A stretch of 64,000 nucleotides of DNA from Flavobacterium terrisoli (GTDB lineage: Bacteria; Bacteroidota; Bacteroidia; Flavobacteriales; Flavobacteriaceae). Below the pieces are notes generated by a model. The model saw only the letters and a program-made list of their open reading frames with translations, made no database searches and was not told the DNA's origin. The position numbers and the translations under genes are program-made. The stretch lies in NCBI RefSeq assembly GCF_030167905.1, contig NZ_JARGNA010000005.1, positions 124,001 to 188,000 of the forward strand. The letters are read 5' to 3'. Shown piece after piece: positions 42,212-51,072 of this stretch (positions within the stretch are counted from its first letter, which is position 1; each line of letters begins with the position of its first letter).

Positions 42212-45139
42212 TTACTCGCCTAAAATGTCAGTGATATAATCATAGATATTATCCTCTACAGGATTATTCATTGAATAAACAACTGTGACTGCTGAAACGT
42301 CTTTATTATTGTCATCCTTTAGTGTTGTTTGTTTGAAGGTATTGTCGATTGGGACCATGTCTCCCATGTAATAATGATCATCACCTTCATCATTACTTTT
42401 TTTAACAAATAATGGAATTCTGAGGTTTTTATTATCCCTGATGGTTTGAATATCAGGGCTATTTAATGTTCTTTTTGATTTAGAAACCCATTCAAACTCA
42501 AATTTATTGAGGAATCTATCCTCATATTTTGTCGAATTAGAAATGTGTTCACTTTTATGATAGTTCACAAAAATAGGGCAGTGTGTTCGGTCTGGGCTTA
42601 TTATAGAACCACCTACATTTTGAGCTAATGGGTTTGTTTGCCAATTTAAAATTCTGAAAACATCCTTACGTGAATATTTTTTATACAATATAAAACCGTC
42701 AATGAATTTGTCAATTTGAAATGCTTTATTAAAAGTTTCAATTGAGTAGATTACATTGTCATTTAAAAAATTGAGAAAAGTTTCATTTAGGAGTGATAAT
42801 TGAAATTCAGGATGAAAAGTCAATTTACCACTTTCAACATTTATAACTTTTAAATTGTAAACTTCGTTAACAGGTGTAAGTTTTTTGTTTTTATTTTCGG
42901 TTACAAATTTGAAATTTAAGTTGTTGATAGCTGACCTTATTGTTTCATCAGTTGGAGTATATTCGTAATTATTTTCAATTAACTGTCTAACTTTAATTAT
43001 TGAAGTTTCTTTATTTTCAATTAATAATTTTAAAATGATGTTTTCTTCAACCCTTACACCATTGTTTATTTCTTTTGAGAATAGTTCAAGAAGTTTAATT
43101 TCATTAGGTTTCAATTTATCTTTCAGTTCATCTTCTTGACTTTCAACGAAATTGTAAAATGATCTTGAGTATTTAGAGTAAAGAAAAGGTTCTCTTGAAC
43201 CATGTTCAATAAAGTCCATCATCATTGGTATTCTACCTAGTTTGTTTTTTAAAACAACATAATCATTCACGAGGTCTTTTTTCAATTTCATATTTGCAGA
43301 ATCGATGGCTTCAAAAATTCTGTTTTTAGAAATTTCGTCAAAATTAATTGTTGAACTACCTGGAATTAAGCTACTGCCACTTGCCATCAATTTGCGTAAA
43401 GTATCTTTGTTGTATGAAGTGTCACCATACAGAGCTATGGGAACGAGGAAGGAATTGGCATAATTACCAATAAAATCAATAACTGTAAGATATTCTTTGT
43501 TTGCATTTTTTCTCAAACCACGTCCTAATTGTTGAACAAAAACAATAGCCGATTGAGTGGGTCTAAGCATTATTATTTGATTAACGCAAGGAATATCTAT
43601 TCCTTCGTTAAAGATGTCCCTTGTGAAAATATAGTCTAATTTTTCAATTTCAGAATCAGTTTCAAGTCTCCTGATTGCTTCACTTCTTTCTTCGTCAGAA
43701 TTGTCGCCAGTCAGAGCTACTGTTTTGTAATTCCTTTTATTAAATTCATTAGAAAGTTGTTTACACTCATCAACACTTGAACAAAATATTAATCCACGAA
43801 CTTTTCCATTATCGCAGTTATATAGCTTAGCCTTTTCAATAATTCTTTCAACTCTTTCGATAGAAGTTAAAAGTCTAAAATCAGCATTTTCTTCTAAGAC
43901 TTTTCCATTTACAGTAATGTCCGTAATACCATAATAGTGAAAAGGGCTTAACATATCTTCCTCGAGAGCTTTGTGTAATCTGATTTCGTAAGCAATATTA
44001 TAATCAAAGGATTTAAAAATATCGAAATTATCACCTCTTTCTGGAGTTGCGGTCATGCCTAATAAGAAATTAGGTTTAAGATAATCTAATATTCTTTGAT
44101 ATGAAGCAGCACCAGCTCTATGAGTTTCATCGATTACTATATAATCAAAAAAGTTACTTTCAAATTGTTCAAGATTTTCTTGTTTCGAAATAGTTTGCAC
44201 GGTTGAAAAGATAAAATCAGCATTTAAATCTTTTTGATTTCCTGTATAAAGTCCCATTGTTTTGGAATCATCAAAAATACTTTTGAAAGTTTTTAATGCA
44301 GCCCTTGCAATGTTTTCTCGATGGACAATGAATAAGAATTTTTTAGGATTATATTTTTTTACATCAAAAGCAGATAAAAAGGTTTTGCCGGTTCCTGTTG
44401 CAGATATTAATAAAGCTTTGTCCTTATTATTTGCTCTTAATTCTTCGATATTGGCTAATGCTTCAACTTGCATTTGATTGGGAACAATAGGCTTTGAATG
44501 AAATAATTCTTCTTTTAATTCAAAGTTTAGTGCAATTTGTCTTTGATATAATTTTTCATATTCTTTGATAAATGTTGTATTAACTGGAACTGCATTTTCG
44601 AACTCAAACGTAAACAACTTGATAGCCTCAAAAATAATGTGGCTTATAGGAGTAGCAGAAATTTTTAAGTTCCATTCCTTATTAGAACAAAGAGCCGTTG
44701 CAGTTAGATTACTACTACCAATAATTAAATTATAAATGTTTTCTTTTTTAAAAAGATATCCTTTAGAGTGGAAATCACCATCCGTTACAATTCTCAGTTC
44801 AATATTATCGAATTGTAATAGCCTTTTTAGAGCTTCTGGTTGGGTAAAGTTTAAGTATTGAGAAACTAAAATTTTTCCTTTGATGCCTCTTTTTTCTAAA
44901 TCTACCAGAGAATCAATTAAGGTTGCGACACCACTAGTAGTAACAAAAGCTACAGAAAACCAAAATTCATCTCCATTTTTTAATTCTTTTAACTCTCTTA
45001 ATATGGTGGTTAAAACTTTAACACCAATTGATTTGTCGTTGGTTACTAATTGAGGAAGGTATTCTTTTTTTGAATGTAAGCTTCTATCGATAAAACCCGT
45101 AGTAAAGCTCTGCAGTAAATGTTCTCTGATTAAATCCAT
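42212..45139 (-). CDS. PLD-nuclease / superfamily 2 helicase / DUF3427 protein
   Basis: The 975-residue protein starts with a phospholipase D-type domain (about 35-180) with one HSKGYLF (H124, K126) and GSSN (141-144) motif set. An SF2 helicase follows: Walker A SATGTGKT (246-253), DETH (337-340), TATPER (363-368) and motif VI GRGLRKN. The C-terminal region matches DUF3427. Single PLD motifs imply dimerisation for nuclease activity. DNA-targeting helicase-nucleases of this kind are common in defence islands; a defence role is inferred. It is AT-rich against its neighbours and 3 bases downstream of a NUDIX gene. Confidence 0.88.
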   Translation of the reverse strand: MDLIREHLLQSFTTGFIDRSLHSKKEYLPQLVTNDKSIGVKVLTTILRELKELKNGDEFWFSVAFVTTSGVATLIDSLVDLEKRGIKGKILVSQYLNFTQPEALKRLLQFDNIELRIVTDGDFHSKGYLFKKENIYNLIIGSSNLTATALCSNKEWNLKISATPISHIIFEAIKLFTFEFENAVPVNTTFIKEYEKLYQRQIALNFELKEELFHSKPIVPNQMQVEALANIEELRANNKDKALLISATGTGKTFLSAFDVKKYNPKKFLFIVHRENIARAALKTFKSIFDDSKTMGLYTGNQKDLNADFIFSTVQTISKQENLEQFESNFFDYIVIDETHRAGAASYQRILDYLKPNFLLGMTATPERGDNFDIFKSFDYNIAYEIRLHKALEEDMLSPFHYYGITDITVNGKVLEENADFRLLTSIERVERIIEKAKLYNCDNGKVRGLIFCSSVDECKQLSNEFNKRNYKTVALTGDNSDEERSEAIRRLETDSEIEKLDYIFTRDIFNEGIDIPCVNQIIMLRPTQSAIVFVQQLGRGLRKNANKEYLTVIDFIGNYANSFLVPIALYGDTSYNKDTLRKLMASGSSLIPGSSTINFDEISKNRIFEAIDSANMKLKKDLVNDYVVLKNKLGRIPMMMDFIEHGSREPFLYSKYSRSFYNFVESQEDELKDKLKPNEIKLLELFSKEINNGVRVEENIILKLLIENKETSIIKVRQLIENNYEYTPTDETIRSAINNLNFKFVTENKNKKLTPVNEVYNLKVINVESGKLTFHPEFQLSLLNETFLNFLNDNVIYSIETFNKAFQIDKFIDGFILYKKYSRKDVFRILNWQTNPLAQNVGGSIISPDRTHCPIFVNYHKSEHISNSTKYEDRFLNKFEFEWVSKSKRTLNSPDIQTIRDNKNLRIPLFVKKSNDEGDDHYYMGDMVPIDNTFKQTTLKDDNNKDVSAVTVVYSMNNPVEDNIYDYITDILGE

Positions 45140-45142
45140 AGA

Positions 45143-45535
45143 TTATGACATTATTAGTTTGTCGACAATCGGAACATCAGCTGCAGCCCAATCCAATGAC
45201 TTAAGGTCAGTATTTTTTAACCACTTATAATCTATATGTTCAGTGAGTTGCAATTCAGGATTATTACATGAACACAAAAAACTATGCATTATTAATGTAA
45301 AGTCAGGATATTCGTGATTAACAGTTAGGTATTTTGAGTCTATTTTTATATCAATGCTTAACTCTTCACGAATCTCTCTAAGTAAAGCTTCCTCGTTGGT
45401 TTCGTTTTCTTCAACTTTTCCTCCGGGGAATTCATATTTAAAAGCAATGTAATCATATTTACTATCTCCGCGTTGAACACAGAGTATTTTATTATTATGC
45501 GATATAACCGCAGCAACAACTTCTATTTTTTTCAT
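45143..45535 (-). CDS. NUDIX hydrolase (MutT-like)
   Basis: The 130-residue protein has a full NUDIX box, PGGKVEENETNEEALLREI followed by REELSI (the Gly of the box being Ser), after a start VVAAVISHNNKILCVQR typical of MutT/dNTP pyrophosphohydrolases. MutT-like enzymes hydrolyse (deoxy)nucleoside triphosphates or related pyrophosphates. It is cotranscribed with the helicase (3-base gap) and has its own -7 promoter element upstream, so the two genes form a unit. Its role in that unit is unknown: nucleotide signal removal or nucleotide depletion are both possible. Confidence 0.88.
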   Translation of the reverse strand: MKKIEVVAAVISHNNKILCVQRGDSKYDYIAFKYEFPGGKVEENETNEEALLREIREELSIDIKIDSKYLTVNHEYPDFTLIMHSFLCSCNNPELQLTEHIDYKWLKNTDLKSLDWAAADVPIVDKLIMS

Positions 45536-45553
45536 TTGGACGACAGGTAATAT

Positions 45554-45561
45554 TCAAATAT
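45554..45561 (-). promoter_or_regulatory. -7 element of the NUDIX-helicase operon
   Basis: Minus-strand TATATTTG, an exact TAnnTTTG match 18 bases upstream of the NUDIX start. Confidence 0.5.
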
Positions 45562-45608
45562 ATACAAATAATTGGAGAAATTTTAATAAATCGAATTTAT
45601 GGAATAGA

Positions 45609-45648
45609 ACAAAAAAAACACCCACTGAAAGTGAGTGCTTGTTTTTAT
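45609..45648 (-). terminator. Terminator of the DpnI operon (copy A)
   Basis: On the minus strand the stem CACTCACT/AGTGGGTG (one G-T pair) is followed by a T run. It nearly duplicates the terminator at 46943-46985. Confidence 0.8.
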
Positions 45649-45659
45649 GAATACTAATG

Positions 45660-45850
45660 CTATTAATCCCGATAGGGATTTGATTTGGGTACAAAGAATA
45701 ATTATGTTTTTAGAAAAATCCCTTTAGGGATGATATAATATCTATATTGGATTTGTGAAATATAACATCCCTGGCGGGATTTTTTTGTTATATTTATTTT
45801 CCAATGGGTTGAAACCCATTGCTACGCGTATTTAACCCCTAGCGGGGTTG
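45660..45850. repeat. Cluster of REP-like palindromes
   Basis: Five short palindromes in 190 bases: AATCCCGATAGGGATT (45665-45680), ATCCCTTTAGGGAT (45718-45731), ATCCCTGGCGGGAT (45767-45780), CAATGGGTTGAAACCCATTG (45802-45821) and AACCCCTAGCGGGGTT (45834-45849). The first, second and third are variants of one core. Such elements are spread through Flavobacterial genomes. Together with the NUDIX promoter and terminator copy A they fill the 341-base spacer 45536-45876. Confidence 0.8.
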
Positions 45851-45876
45851 TGTGTTTTCACATCTAGCTAATGTAA

Positions 45877-46077
45877 TTAAATAATTTCATGACAGATGAA
45901 TTCTGCAATATTAAATTGGGTATCGATTATCCAATCATTTTCTAACAATAATTTTTTCAGTGCTTCATCTTGATTGATTACCTCTTCAACAATACCTATG
46001 ACCTGCATGTTTTCTACTTCATCACCATTGGGAGATGTTGTATTTCCTTCGAGTGTTATAAATATGTATTTTTTCAT
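45877..46077 (-). CDS. Small protein translationally coupled to the DpnI-like gene
   Basis: A 66-residue protein (begins MKKYIFITLEGNTTSPNGDE, ends FNIAEFICHEII) whose ATG shares one base with the TAA of the DpnI-like gene (TAATG), a layout for termination-reinitiation coupling. It looks like a compact alpha/beta fold with an acidic surface. I recall no named family. Being bound in translation to the nuclease, it could be a modulator or an unrelated passenger; nothing in the sequence decides. Confidence 0.7.
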   Translation of the reverse strand: MKKYIFITLEGNTTSPNGDEVENMQVIGIVEEVINQDEALKKLLLENDWIIDTQFNIAEFICHEII

Positions 46078-46844
46078 TATCCTAGCTTCTTATATGTTCC
46101 TCTACCATTAAACTCTATGATTCCTTTATCTCTTAAAAATTGCAGTTGCTGTCTGATTTTATCTTTAATAAAGTTATTGTTTGGGTGTTTTAATTTTAAA
46201 TCTTTTTCAAAATTATAAATATCTTCAAGTTTAAAGTCTTTACTTGGTATTTTTTCAACGCAATGTAATATATCTAAAATCCATCCCTTGGCATCAACAC
46301 TTTGATGCCTTAAGAATGTTGTTTTATTATAGGCTATTTGAACTATTTCAGGTTTAATGATTTTAGACTTTTCAACTAAAAATATTTTTCCAAGTTCTGA
46401 TACTTTAGATATATCAATATTACAGCCAGTCCAACCTGCTCTTTTTGCAGTTTCAGATAAAGGTTTTCTTTTTATAATAATTTCGGGGGTAAAAAATTGT
46501 TTTGGAATTATTAAAAAGTTATCTACTGCAAAGTCTTTATTGTAGGTTAAAAAGAAAAAATTTGGATTTGTATCAGAAGTAATCCTCTGTATCATTGTAT
46601 CATAGGCGCCATCTGTAATGGTATTGCTAAATTTTCCACTTTTGCTTTTTAACTCAAATACTTCTGTACATTTTGTACAATAAAAATCAGCAACCGGCTT
46701 ATTGTTTGCAAAATCGTTTAATGGTTTTTCTCCACAGCCAGGACAATACGAATTAAGTTTTACCCAATCTTCTGTTAGGACTCTTGCAATTTGTGAATTA
46801 CTACTATATCCTTTTGCTAATTCAATATTAAAATTTAAGTCCAT
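46077..46844 (-). CDS. dpnC: DpnI-type methyl-directed restriction endonuclease
   Basis: The 255-residue protein aligns along its whole length, without gaps in the active-site region, with the Streptococcus pneumoniae DpnI sequence that I know (about 254 residues). DpnI cuts G(m6A)TC. The Zn ligands Cys34/Cys37 and Cys56/Cys59, the PD-(D/E)xK residues Asp53, Glu64 and Lys66 (PVADFYC...FELKSKSG), the middle AKRAGWTGCNIDIS and the C-terminal winged helix that reads the methylated site (IRQQLQFLRDKGIIEFNGRG) are all there. No methylase is near, as expected. It restricts incoming DNA from Dam+ organisms; the host should lack GATC adenine methylation. Confidence 0.96.
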   Translation of the reverse strand: MDLNFNIELAKGYSSNSQIARVLTEDWVKLNSYCPGCGEKPLNDFANNKPVADFYCTKCTEVFELKSKSGKFSNTITDGAYDTMIQRITSDTNPNFFFLTYNKDFAVDNFLIIPKQFFTPEIIIKRKPLSETAKRAGWTGCNIDISKVSELGKIFLVEKSKIIKPEIVQIAYNKTTFLRHQSVDAKGWILDILHCVEKIPSKDFKLEDIYNFEKDLKLKHPNNNFIKDKIRQQLQFLRDKGIIEFNGRGTYKKLG

Positions 46845-46907
46845 TTTACTGTTTTAAAAAAGGTTTTGCATGCATGAAATTGTAGCTTTTTGCTAAAATA
46901 ATAAATG

Positions 46908-46915
46908 CAAAACTA
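46908..46915 (-). promoter_or_regulatory. -7 element of the DpnI operon
   Basis: Minus-strand TAGTTTTG, an exact TAnnTTTG match, 63 bases upstream of the start at 46844. Confidence 0.5.
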
Positions 46916-46942
46916 ATGTGATTACACTTTTAGTATACTTTT

Positions 46943-46985
46943 CAACAAAAAAACACCCACTAAAAGTGAGTGCTATTGTTTTATG
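46943..46985 (-). terminator. Terminator of the methylmalonyl-CoA mutase operon (copy B)
   Basis: Minus-strand stem CACTCACT/AGTGGGTG followed by TTTTTTTG, downstream of the mutase stop. Nearly identical in arms and flanks to the one at 45609-45648. Confidence 0.8.
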
Positions 46986-47060
46986 TAATGAGATTGCTTC
47001 GCCAGTTCGAGTTTCACTCTCGGGTCCTCCTTCGTCGGAATGACAAGGTTGTGGAGGTTA

Positions 47061-49205
47061 TTATTCTTCCAACAAAACCTCCAGAATCTGAATCGCGGCA
47101 TCGCTAATCTTAGTCCCGGGACCAAAAACCGCCACGGCTCCGGCATCAAACAAATATTGGTAATCCTGTGCAGGGATTACACCACCTACGATGACCATAA
47201 TGTCTTCGCGACCGTATTTTTTGAGTTCTTCGATTACTTGAGGAACGAGGGTTTTATGTCCGGCGGCTAAAGAGGAAACGCCTAAGATATGCACATCGTT
47301 TTCTACCGCTTGTTTGGCAGCTTCTTCCGGGGTTTGGAATAACGGACCAATGTCCACGTCAAAGCCCACATCAGCGTATCCTGTTGCGACTACCTTGGCA
47401 CCACGGTCGTGACCGTCCTGTCCCATTTTGGCAATCATAATACGTGGTCGGCGACCTTCTTTCTTGGCGAAAGCGTCGGCTAATTGTTTGGCTTTTTCAA
47501 AGCTCTCGTCGTTTTTGATTTCTTTGCTATACACGCCGCTAAAACTTCTGATTTGTGCTTTATAGCGTCCGAAAACCGTTTCGAGTGCCTCACTGATTTC
47601 TCCCAGCGTGGCGCGATTTCGGGCTGCTTCTACGGCTAAAGATAATAAATTATCATTTCCGTTGATGGCACATTCGGTTAATTTGGCCAAAGACGCTTTG
47701 ACTTTTGCGTCATCGCGCGTGGCTTTTATTTGTTGGAGTTGTTCAATTTGTTGTTTGCGCACCATTTGGTTATCGACATCCAAAATATGCAACGGATCTT
47801 CCTTGTCGAGACGGTATTTGTTGACCCCAACGATGATATCCTGTGCACTGTCGATACGCGCCTGTTTTCGTGCGGCGGCTTCTTCGATACGCAACTTCGG
47901 AATTCCGGCTTCGATGGCTTTGGTCATGCCGCCTAAACTTTCCACTTCTTCAATCAACGCCCAAGCTTTCTCCGCGATTTCAGCGGTTAAACTTTCCACA
48001 TAATAACTACCGGCCCAAGGGTCAACGGTTTTGCAGATTTTGGTTTCTTCCTGTAAAAATATCTGGGTGTTTCGGGCAATTCGTGCTGAGAAATCGGTGG
48101 GTAATGCAATCGCTTCGTCTAACGCGTTGGTGTGCAAAGATTGTGTTCCGCCAAAAGCGGCAGCGGCAGCTTCAATGGCCGTACGTGCCACATTGTTAAA
48201 CGGATCCTGTTCGGTTAAACTCCAGCCTGATGTTTGGCAATGGGTTCTGAGTGCCAATGATTTTTCGTCCTGCGGACTAAATTGTTTCAGGAGTTTGGCC
48301 CATAACATTCGTCCCGCACGCATTTTGGCAATCTCCATAAAATGGTTCATCCCAATCGCCCAAAAGAACGAAAGGCGAGGAGCGAACTCATCGATTTTCA
48401 TTCCGGTAGCCAGTCCGGTTCTGATGTATTCCAAGCCATCGGCTAAAGTGTATGCCAACTCAATATCGGCGGTCGCTCCGGCTTCCTGCATGTGGTAACC
48501 CGAAATGGAAATCGAGTTGAATTTCGGCATTTTTTTGCTGGTATATTCAAAGATATCCGCAATGATTTTCATCGAAGGCGTTGGTGGATAAATATAGGTG
48601 TTACGCACCATAAACTCCTTCAGGATATCGTTTTGTATCGTCCCTGAAAGTTGCTCTGGCAATACGCCCTGTTCTTCAGCAGCGACAATGTAGAAAGCCA
48701 TAATAGGTAAAACGGCACCGTTCATGGTCATGGAAACCGACATTTCATTTAACGGAATCTGGTCAAACAAAACCTTCATGTCTTCCACCGAATCAATTGC
48801 TACACCGGCTTTTCCCACATCACCAACCACACGGTCGTGATCTGAATCATAACCTCTGTGTGTAGCCAAGTCGAAAGCAACAGACAAACCTTTTTGTCCA
48901 GCGGCTAAGTTTCGGCGGTAAAACGCATTACTTTCTTCTGCAGTCGAAAATCCGGCGTATTGGCGAATTGTCCAAGGACGGCGCACATACATCGTTGCAT
49001 AAGGTCCGCGTAGGTTGGGCGCAAAGCCGGCTCCGAATTCCAGATGCTCTAAATCGGTTATGTCTTCCTTCGAATAAGTCGGTTTTACTTCGATGTTTTC
49101 GGCGGTTGTAAAGCTGTCAGCTTTTAGCGGTTGGCTGTTAGCTAATTGCGGACTGCTAACGGCTGCCTGCTCTAATTTTATATGTTGGATGTTCTTTCTC
49201 GACAT
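47061..49205 (-). CDS. scpA: Methylmalonyl-CoA mutase large subunit
   Basis: This adenosylcobalamin enzyme interconverts succinyl-CoA and methylmalonyl-CoA, linking propionate metabolism to the citric acid cycle. The 714-residue catalytic subunit has the substrate barrel with [41 protein letters not shown] and the C-terminal B12-binding domain with the cobalt-ligand motif [15 protein letters not shown] (DxHxxG). The N-terminal 40 residues include a Gln/Ser/Ala-rich stretch from repetitive DNA. It is 2 bases downstream of the TonB-like gene, and the small subunit is further upstream. Confidence 0.96.
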   Translation of the reverse strand: MSRKNIQHIKLEQAAVSSPQLANSQPLKADSFTTAENIEVKPTYSKEDITDLEHLEFGAGFAPNLRGPYATMYVRRPWTIRQYAGFSTAEESNAFYRRNLAAGQKGLSVAFDLATHRGYDSDHDRVVGDVGKAGVAIDSVEDMKVLFDQIPLNEMSVSMTMNGAVLPIMAFYIVAAEEQGVLPEQLSGTIQNDILKEFMVRNTYIYPPTPSMKIIADIFEYTSKKMPKFNSISISGYHMQEAGATADIELAYTLADGLEYIRTGLATGMKIDEFAPRLSFFWAIGMNHFMEIAKMRAGRMLWAKLLKQFSPQDEKSLALRTHCQTSGWSLTEQDPFNNVARTAIEAAAAAFGGTQSLHTNALDEAIALPTDFSARIARNTQIFLQEETKICKTVDPWAGSYYVESLTAEIAEKAWALIEEVESLGGMTKAIEAGIPKLRIEEAAARKQARIDSAQDIIVGVNKYRLDKEDPLHILDVDNQMVRKQQIEQLQQIKATRDDAKVKASLAKLTECAINGNDNLLSLAVEAARNRATLGEISEALETVFGRYKAQIRSFSGVYSKEIKNDESFEKAKQLADAFAKKEGRRPRIMIAKMGQDGHDRGAKVVATGYADVGFDVDIGPLFQTPEEAAKQAVENDVHILGVSSLAAGHKTLVPQVIEELKKYGREDIMVIVGGVIPAQDYQYLFDAGAVAVFGPGTKISDAAIQILEVLLEE

Positions 49206-49207
49206 GC

Positions 49208-49657
49208 TTATTTTTTTTGAGGAGTAATTGTATTGCCAAATTCAAATGGCAGGGCGAAAGTGCAGCGAACCATTTTAATTGTCTGGTCGTACTTTTTACC
49301 CGGAATCCATTTGGGTGACAGCTTTAGTACTCGATTGACTTCTTGAGTGACTGCAGAGCCAAAATTGCCATTCACAACTCCTTCTGAAAGCGAACCGTCC
49401 TTTTCTACAATGAAAGACACGTAAAGTTTCGTTATCGATAGGCCTTCGGGAATTTTGAAATTAGCATAAAAGAACTGATAGAATTTTTCTACGCCACCCT
49501 CGAACCGTGGTAGGACATTGATATTGTCCCGACTGTAAATGTGGTTGTCAACTTCGTTTGTTGCAATTGTTGGCGGTTCAACAAGGTCGATGATTTGCTG
49601 TTGGGCAAAAATGCTTTGAATACTTAAAATAGCTATAAATACAATAATCTTCTTCAT
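49208..49657 (-). CDS. Secreted TonB C-terminal-like protein
   Basis: The 149-residue protein has a signal peptide ([18 protein letters not shown]) and a C-terminal domain resembling TonB CTDs found in Flavobacteria: [26 protein letters not shown], then [17 protein letters not shown] and [16 protein letters not shown] with two beta strands. There is no transmembrane anchor or proline-rich linker, so it is not a full TonB. It is inserted between the two methylmalonyl-CoA mutase subunit genes, with 2 to 4 bases on each side; that position says nothing clear about function. Confidence 0.82.
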   Translation of the reverse strand: MKKIIVFIAILSIQSIFAQQQIIDLVEPPTIATNEVDNHIYSRDNINVLPRFEGGVEKFYQFFYANFKIPEGLSITKLYVSFIVEKDGSLSEGVVNGNFGSAVTQEVNRVLKLSPKWIPGKKYDQTIKMVRCTFALPFEFGNTITPQKK

Positions 49658-49661
49658 AATA

Positions 49662-51062
49662 TCATTCTTCGGTTGCCAAACGTTCCTGTTCCAGTTTCTC
49701 AGCTAATCTTTTTTCGATAATCGGTGTGATTAAGGTTTTGCGCGGATTTTGTTTGACGAATGGGTACAATTCCAAATCGTGTTTCATTTTGTCGTTCTTG
49801 TTGGGGTATTTGTTTGTGCCCAATAAAACTTCTTTGCCGCTGTCGAACAATTCCTGTTCCTTGGCAGCGCTTTCGCTGATTTTCTTTTGGATATTGCCTT
49901 CGATGAGTTGGGTAATCAAACCGCCATTGGCTTCAATGTCTTTGAACAGGAGCAAGGCTTTTTCGGCCAATTGTTCGGTCAACGATTCGATATAGTAAGC
50001 ACCATCGGCGGCATTATTGACTTTGTCGAAATAGCTTTCGTGTTTTAAGACTAACAATTGATTGCGCGCAATGCGGTCGCCAAATTCATTGTCTTTATGG
50101 TACAACGCATCGTAAGGTAAATTGGCAATGGCATCTGCTCCGCCTAAAATCGCCGACATGCATTCGGTTGTCGTGCGCAGCATATTAACGTTGTAATCGT
50201 ATAAGGTTTTGTTGCGTTTCGTTGGTGTCACAACAATATGGCAATCTAAATTGTGGTTGTATTCCTTGGCTAAGGTTTGGAACAATAATCGCAGCGTACG
50301 CAATTTGGCGATTTCAAAAAAGTAATTGGTGCCTACTGATACTTCAATAGTAATAGGTTGTCCAATGCTTGGAATTCGATTGAAATATTCATTGATATGT
50401 GCCAATGTATAAGCCAATTGCTGTACCATATTGGCTCCAGCATTCTGATAGATGCCTGACTGAATATTTATGAAAGGAACTATTGGCATGTCGTTGTCCG
50501 GGTCACTAGCGGATGGTGCAAATCCTTTTACGATATTTAACTCTTTAAAATCGCTTTCAAGATTAACAAACCAATTACCATCTTTTGCCAACTGACCGAT
50601 TGGATCAACCTGGATTATGAATTTTGACTCATCATTTCTGTAAGCATAATTCATAATCTTAATCTGCATGTAATCGATATCCAAAAACGGCAGATTAAAA
50701 TAATAGAGGGTATTTTCTATCGGAAGGTCTTTCATTAATTCTTCAATAGAAACAGTGTCATTCTCAATGGTAAAACGAATGCTTTCGGCACCGCGGTTTA
50801 AGGCCTCTAATGCTCTTTTATTGGATAAGGCCACATCGTGGACAAAGATGTTTTGCAGTATGGAAAAACTGTGGTCGGTTGCGATTCCACCATATTTTTT
50901 TACGTCTTCGTCAATATGATAGAAAGGCTTTACTTTGATGCCTTCCGGGCTTTCCCACACTAAAGTTTCGTTATAATCGGCGCCTTTGAGTTCGTACTGG
51001 ATTTGTTGTTTCCATTGCTTGGAAGACACCGGTTCGAACCCATTGAATAAATTGTCAGCCAT
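49662..51062 (-). CDS. mutA: Methylmalonyl-CoA mutase small subunit
   Basis: The 466-residue non-catalytic subunit resembles the barrel of the large one (FNGFEPVSSKQWKQQIQYELKGADYNETLVW at the N-terminus; the later GGADAIANLPYDALYH and ADGAYYIESLTEQLAEKA), but lacks a B12-binding domain, as in other heterodimeric bacterial mutases. It is separated from the large subunit gene by the TonB-like gene and follows the septum-initiator gene by 10 bases. Confidence 0.93.
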   Translation of the reverse strand: MADNLFNGFEPVSSKQWKQQIQYELKGADYNETLVWESPEGIKVKPFYHIDEDVKKYGGIATDHSFSILQNIFVHDVALSNKRALEALNRGAESIRFTIENDTVSIEELMKDLPIENTLYYFNLPFLDIDYMQIKIMNYAYRNDESKFIIQVDPIGQLAKDGNWFVNLESDFKELNIVKGFAPSASDPDNDMPIVPFINIQSGIYQNAGANMVQQLAYTLAHINEYFNRIPSIGQPITIEVSVGTNYFFEIAKLRTLRLLFQTLAKEYNHNLDCHIVVTPTKRNKTLYDYNVNMLRTTTECMSAILGGADAIANLPYDALYHKDNEFGDRIARNQLLVLKHESYFDKVNNAADGAYYIESLTEQLAEKALLLFKDIEANGGLITQLIEGNIQKKISESAAKEQELFDSGKEVLLGTNKYPNKNDKMKHDLELYPFVKQNPRKTLITPIIEKRLAEKLEQERLATEE

Positions 51063-51072
51063 GATTAAGCAG

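Noticed and set aside
48031..48498. 155-codon plus-strand frame
   Set aside because: Antisense to methylmalonyl-CoA mutase; not gene-like.
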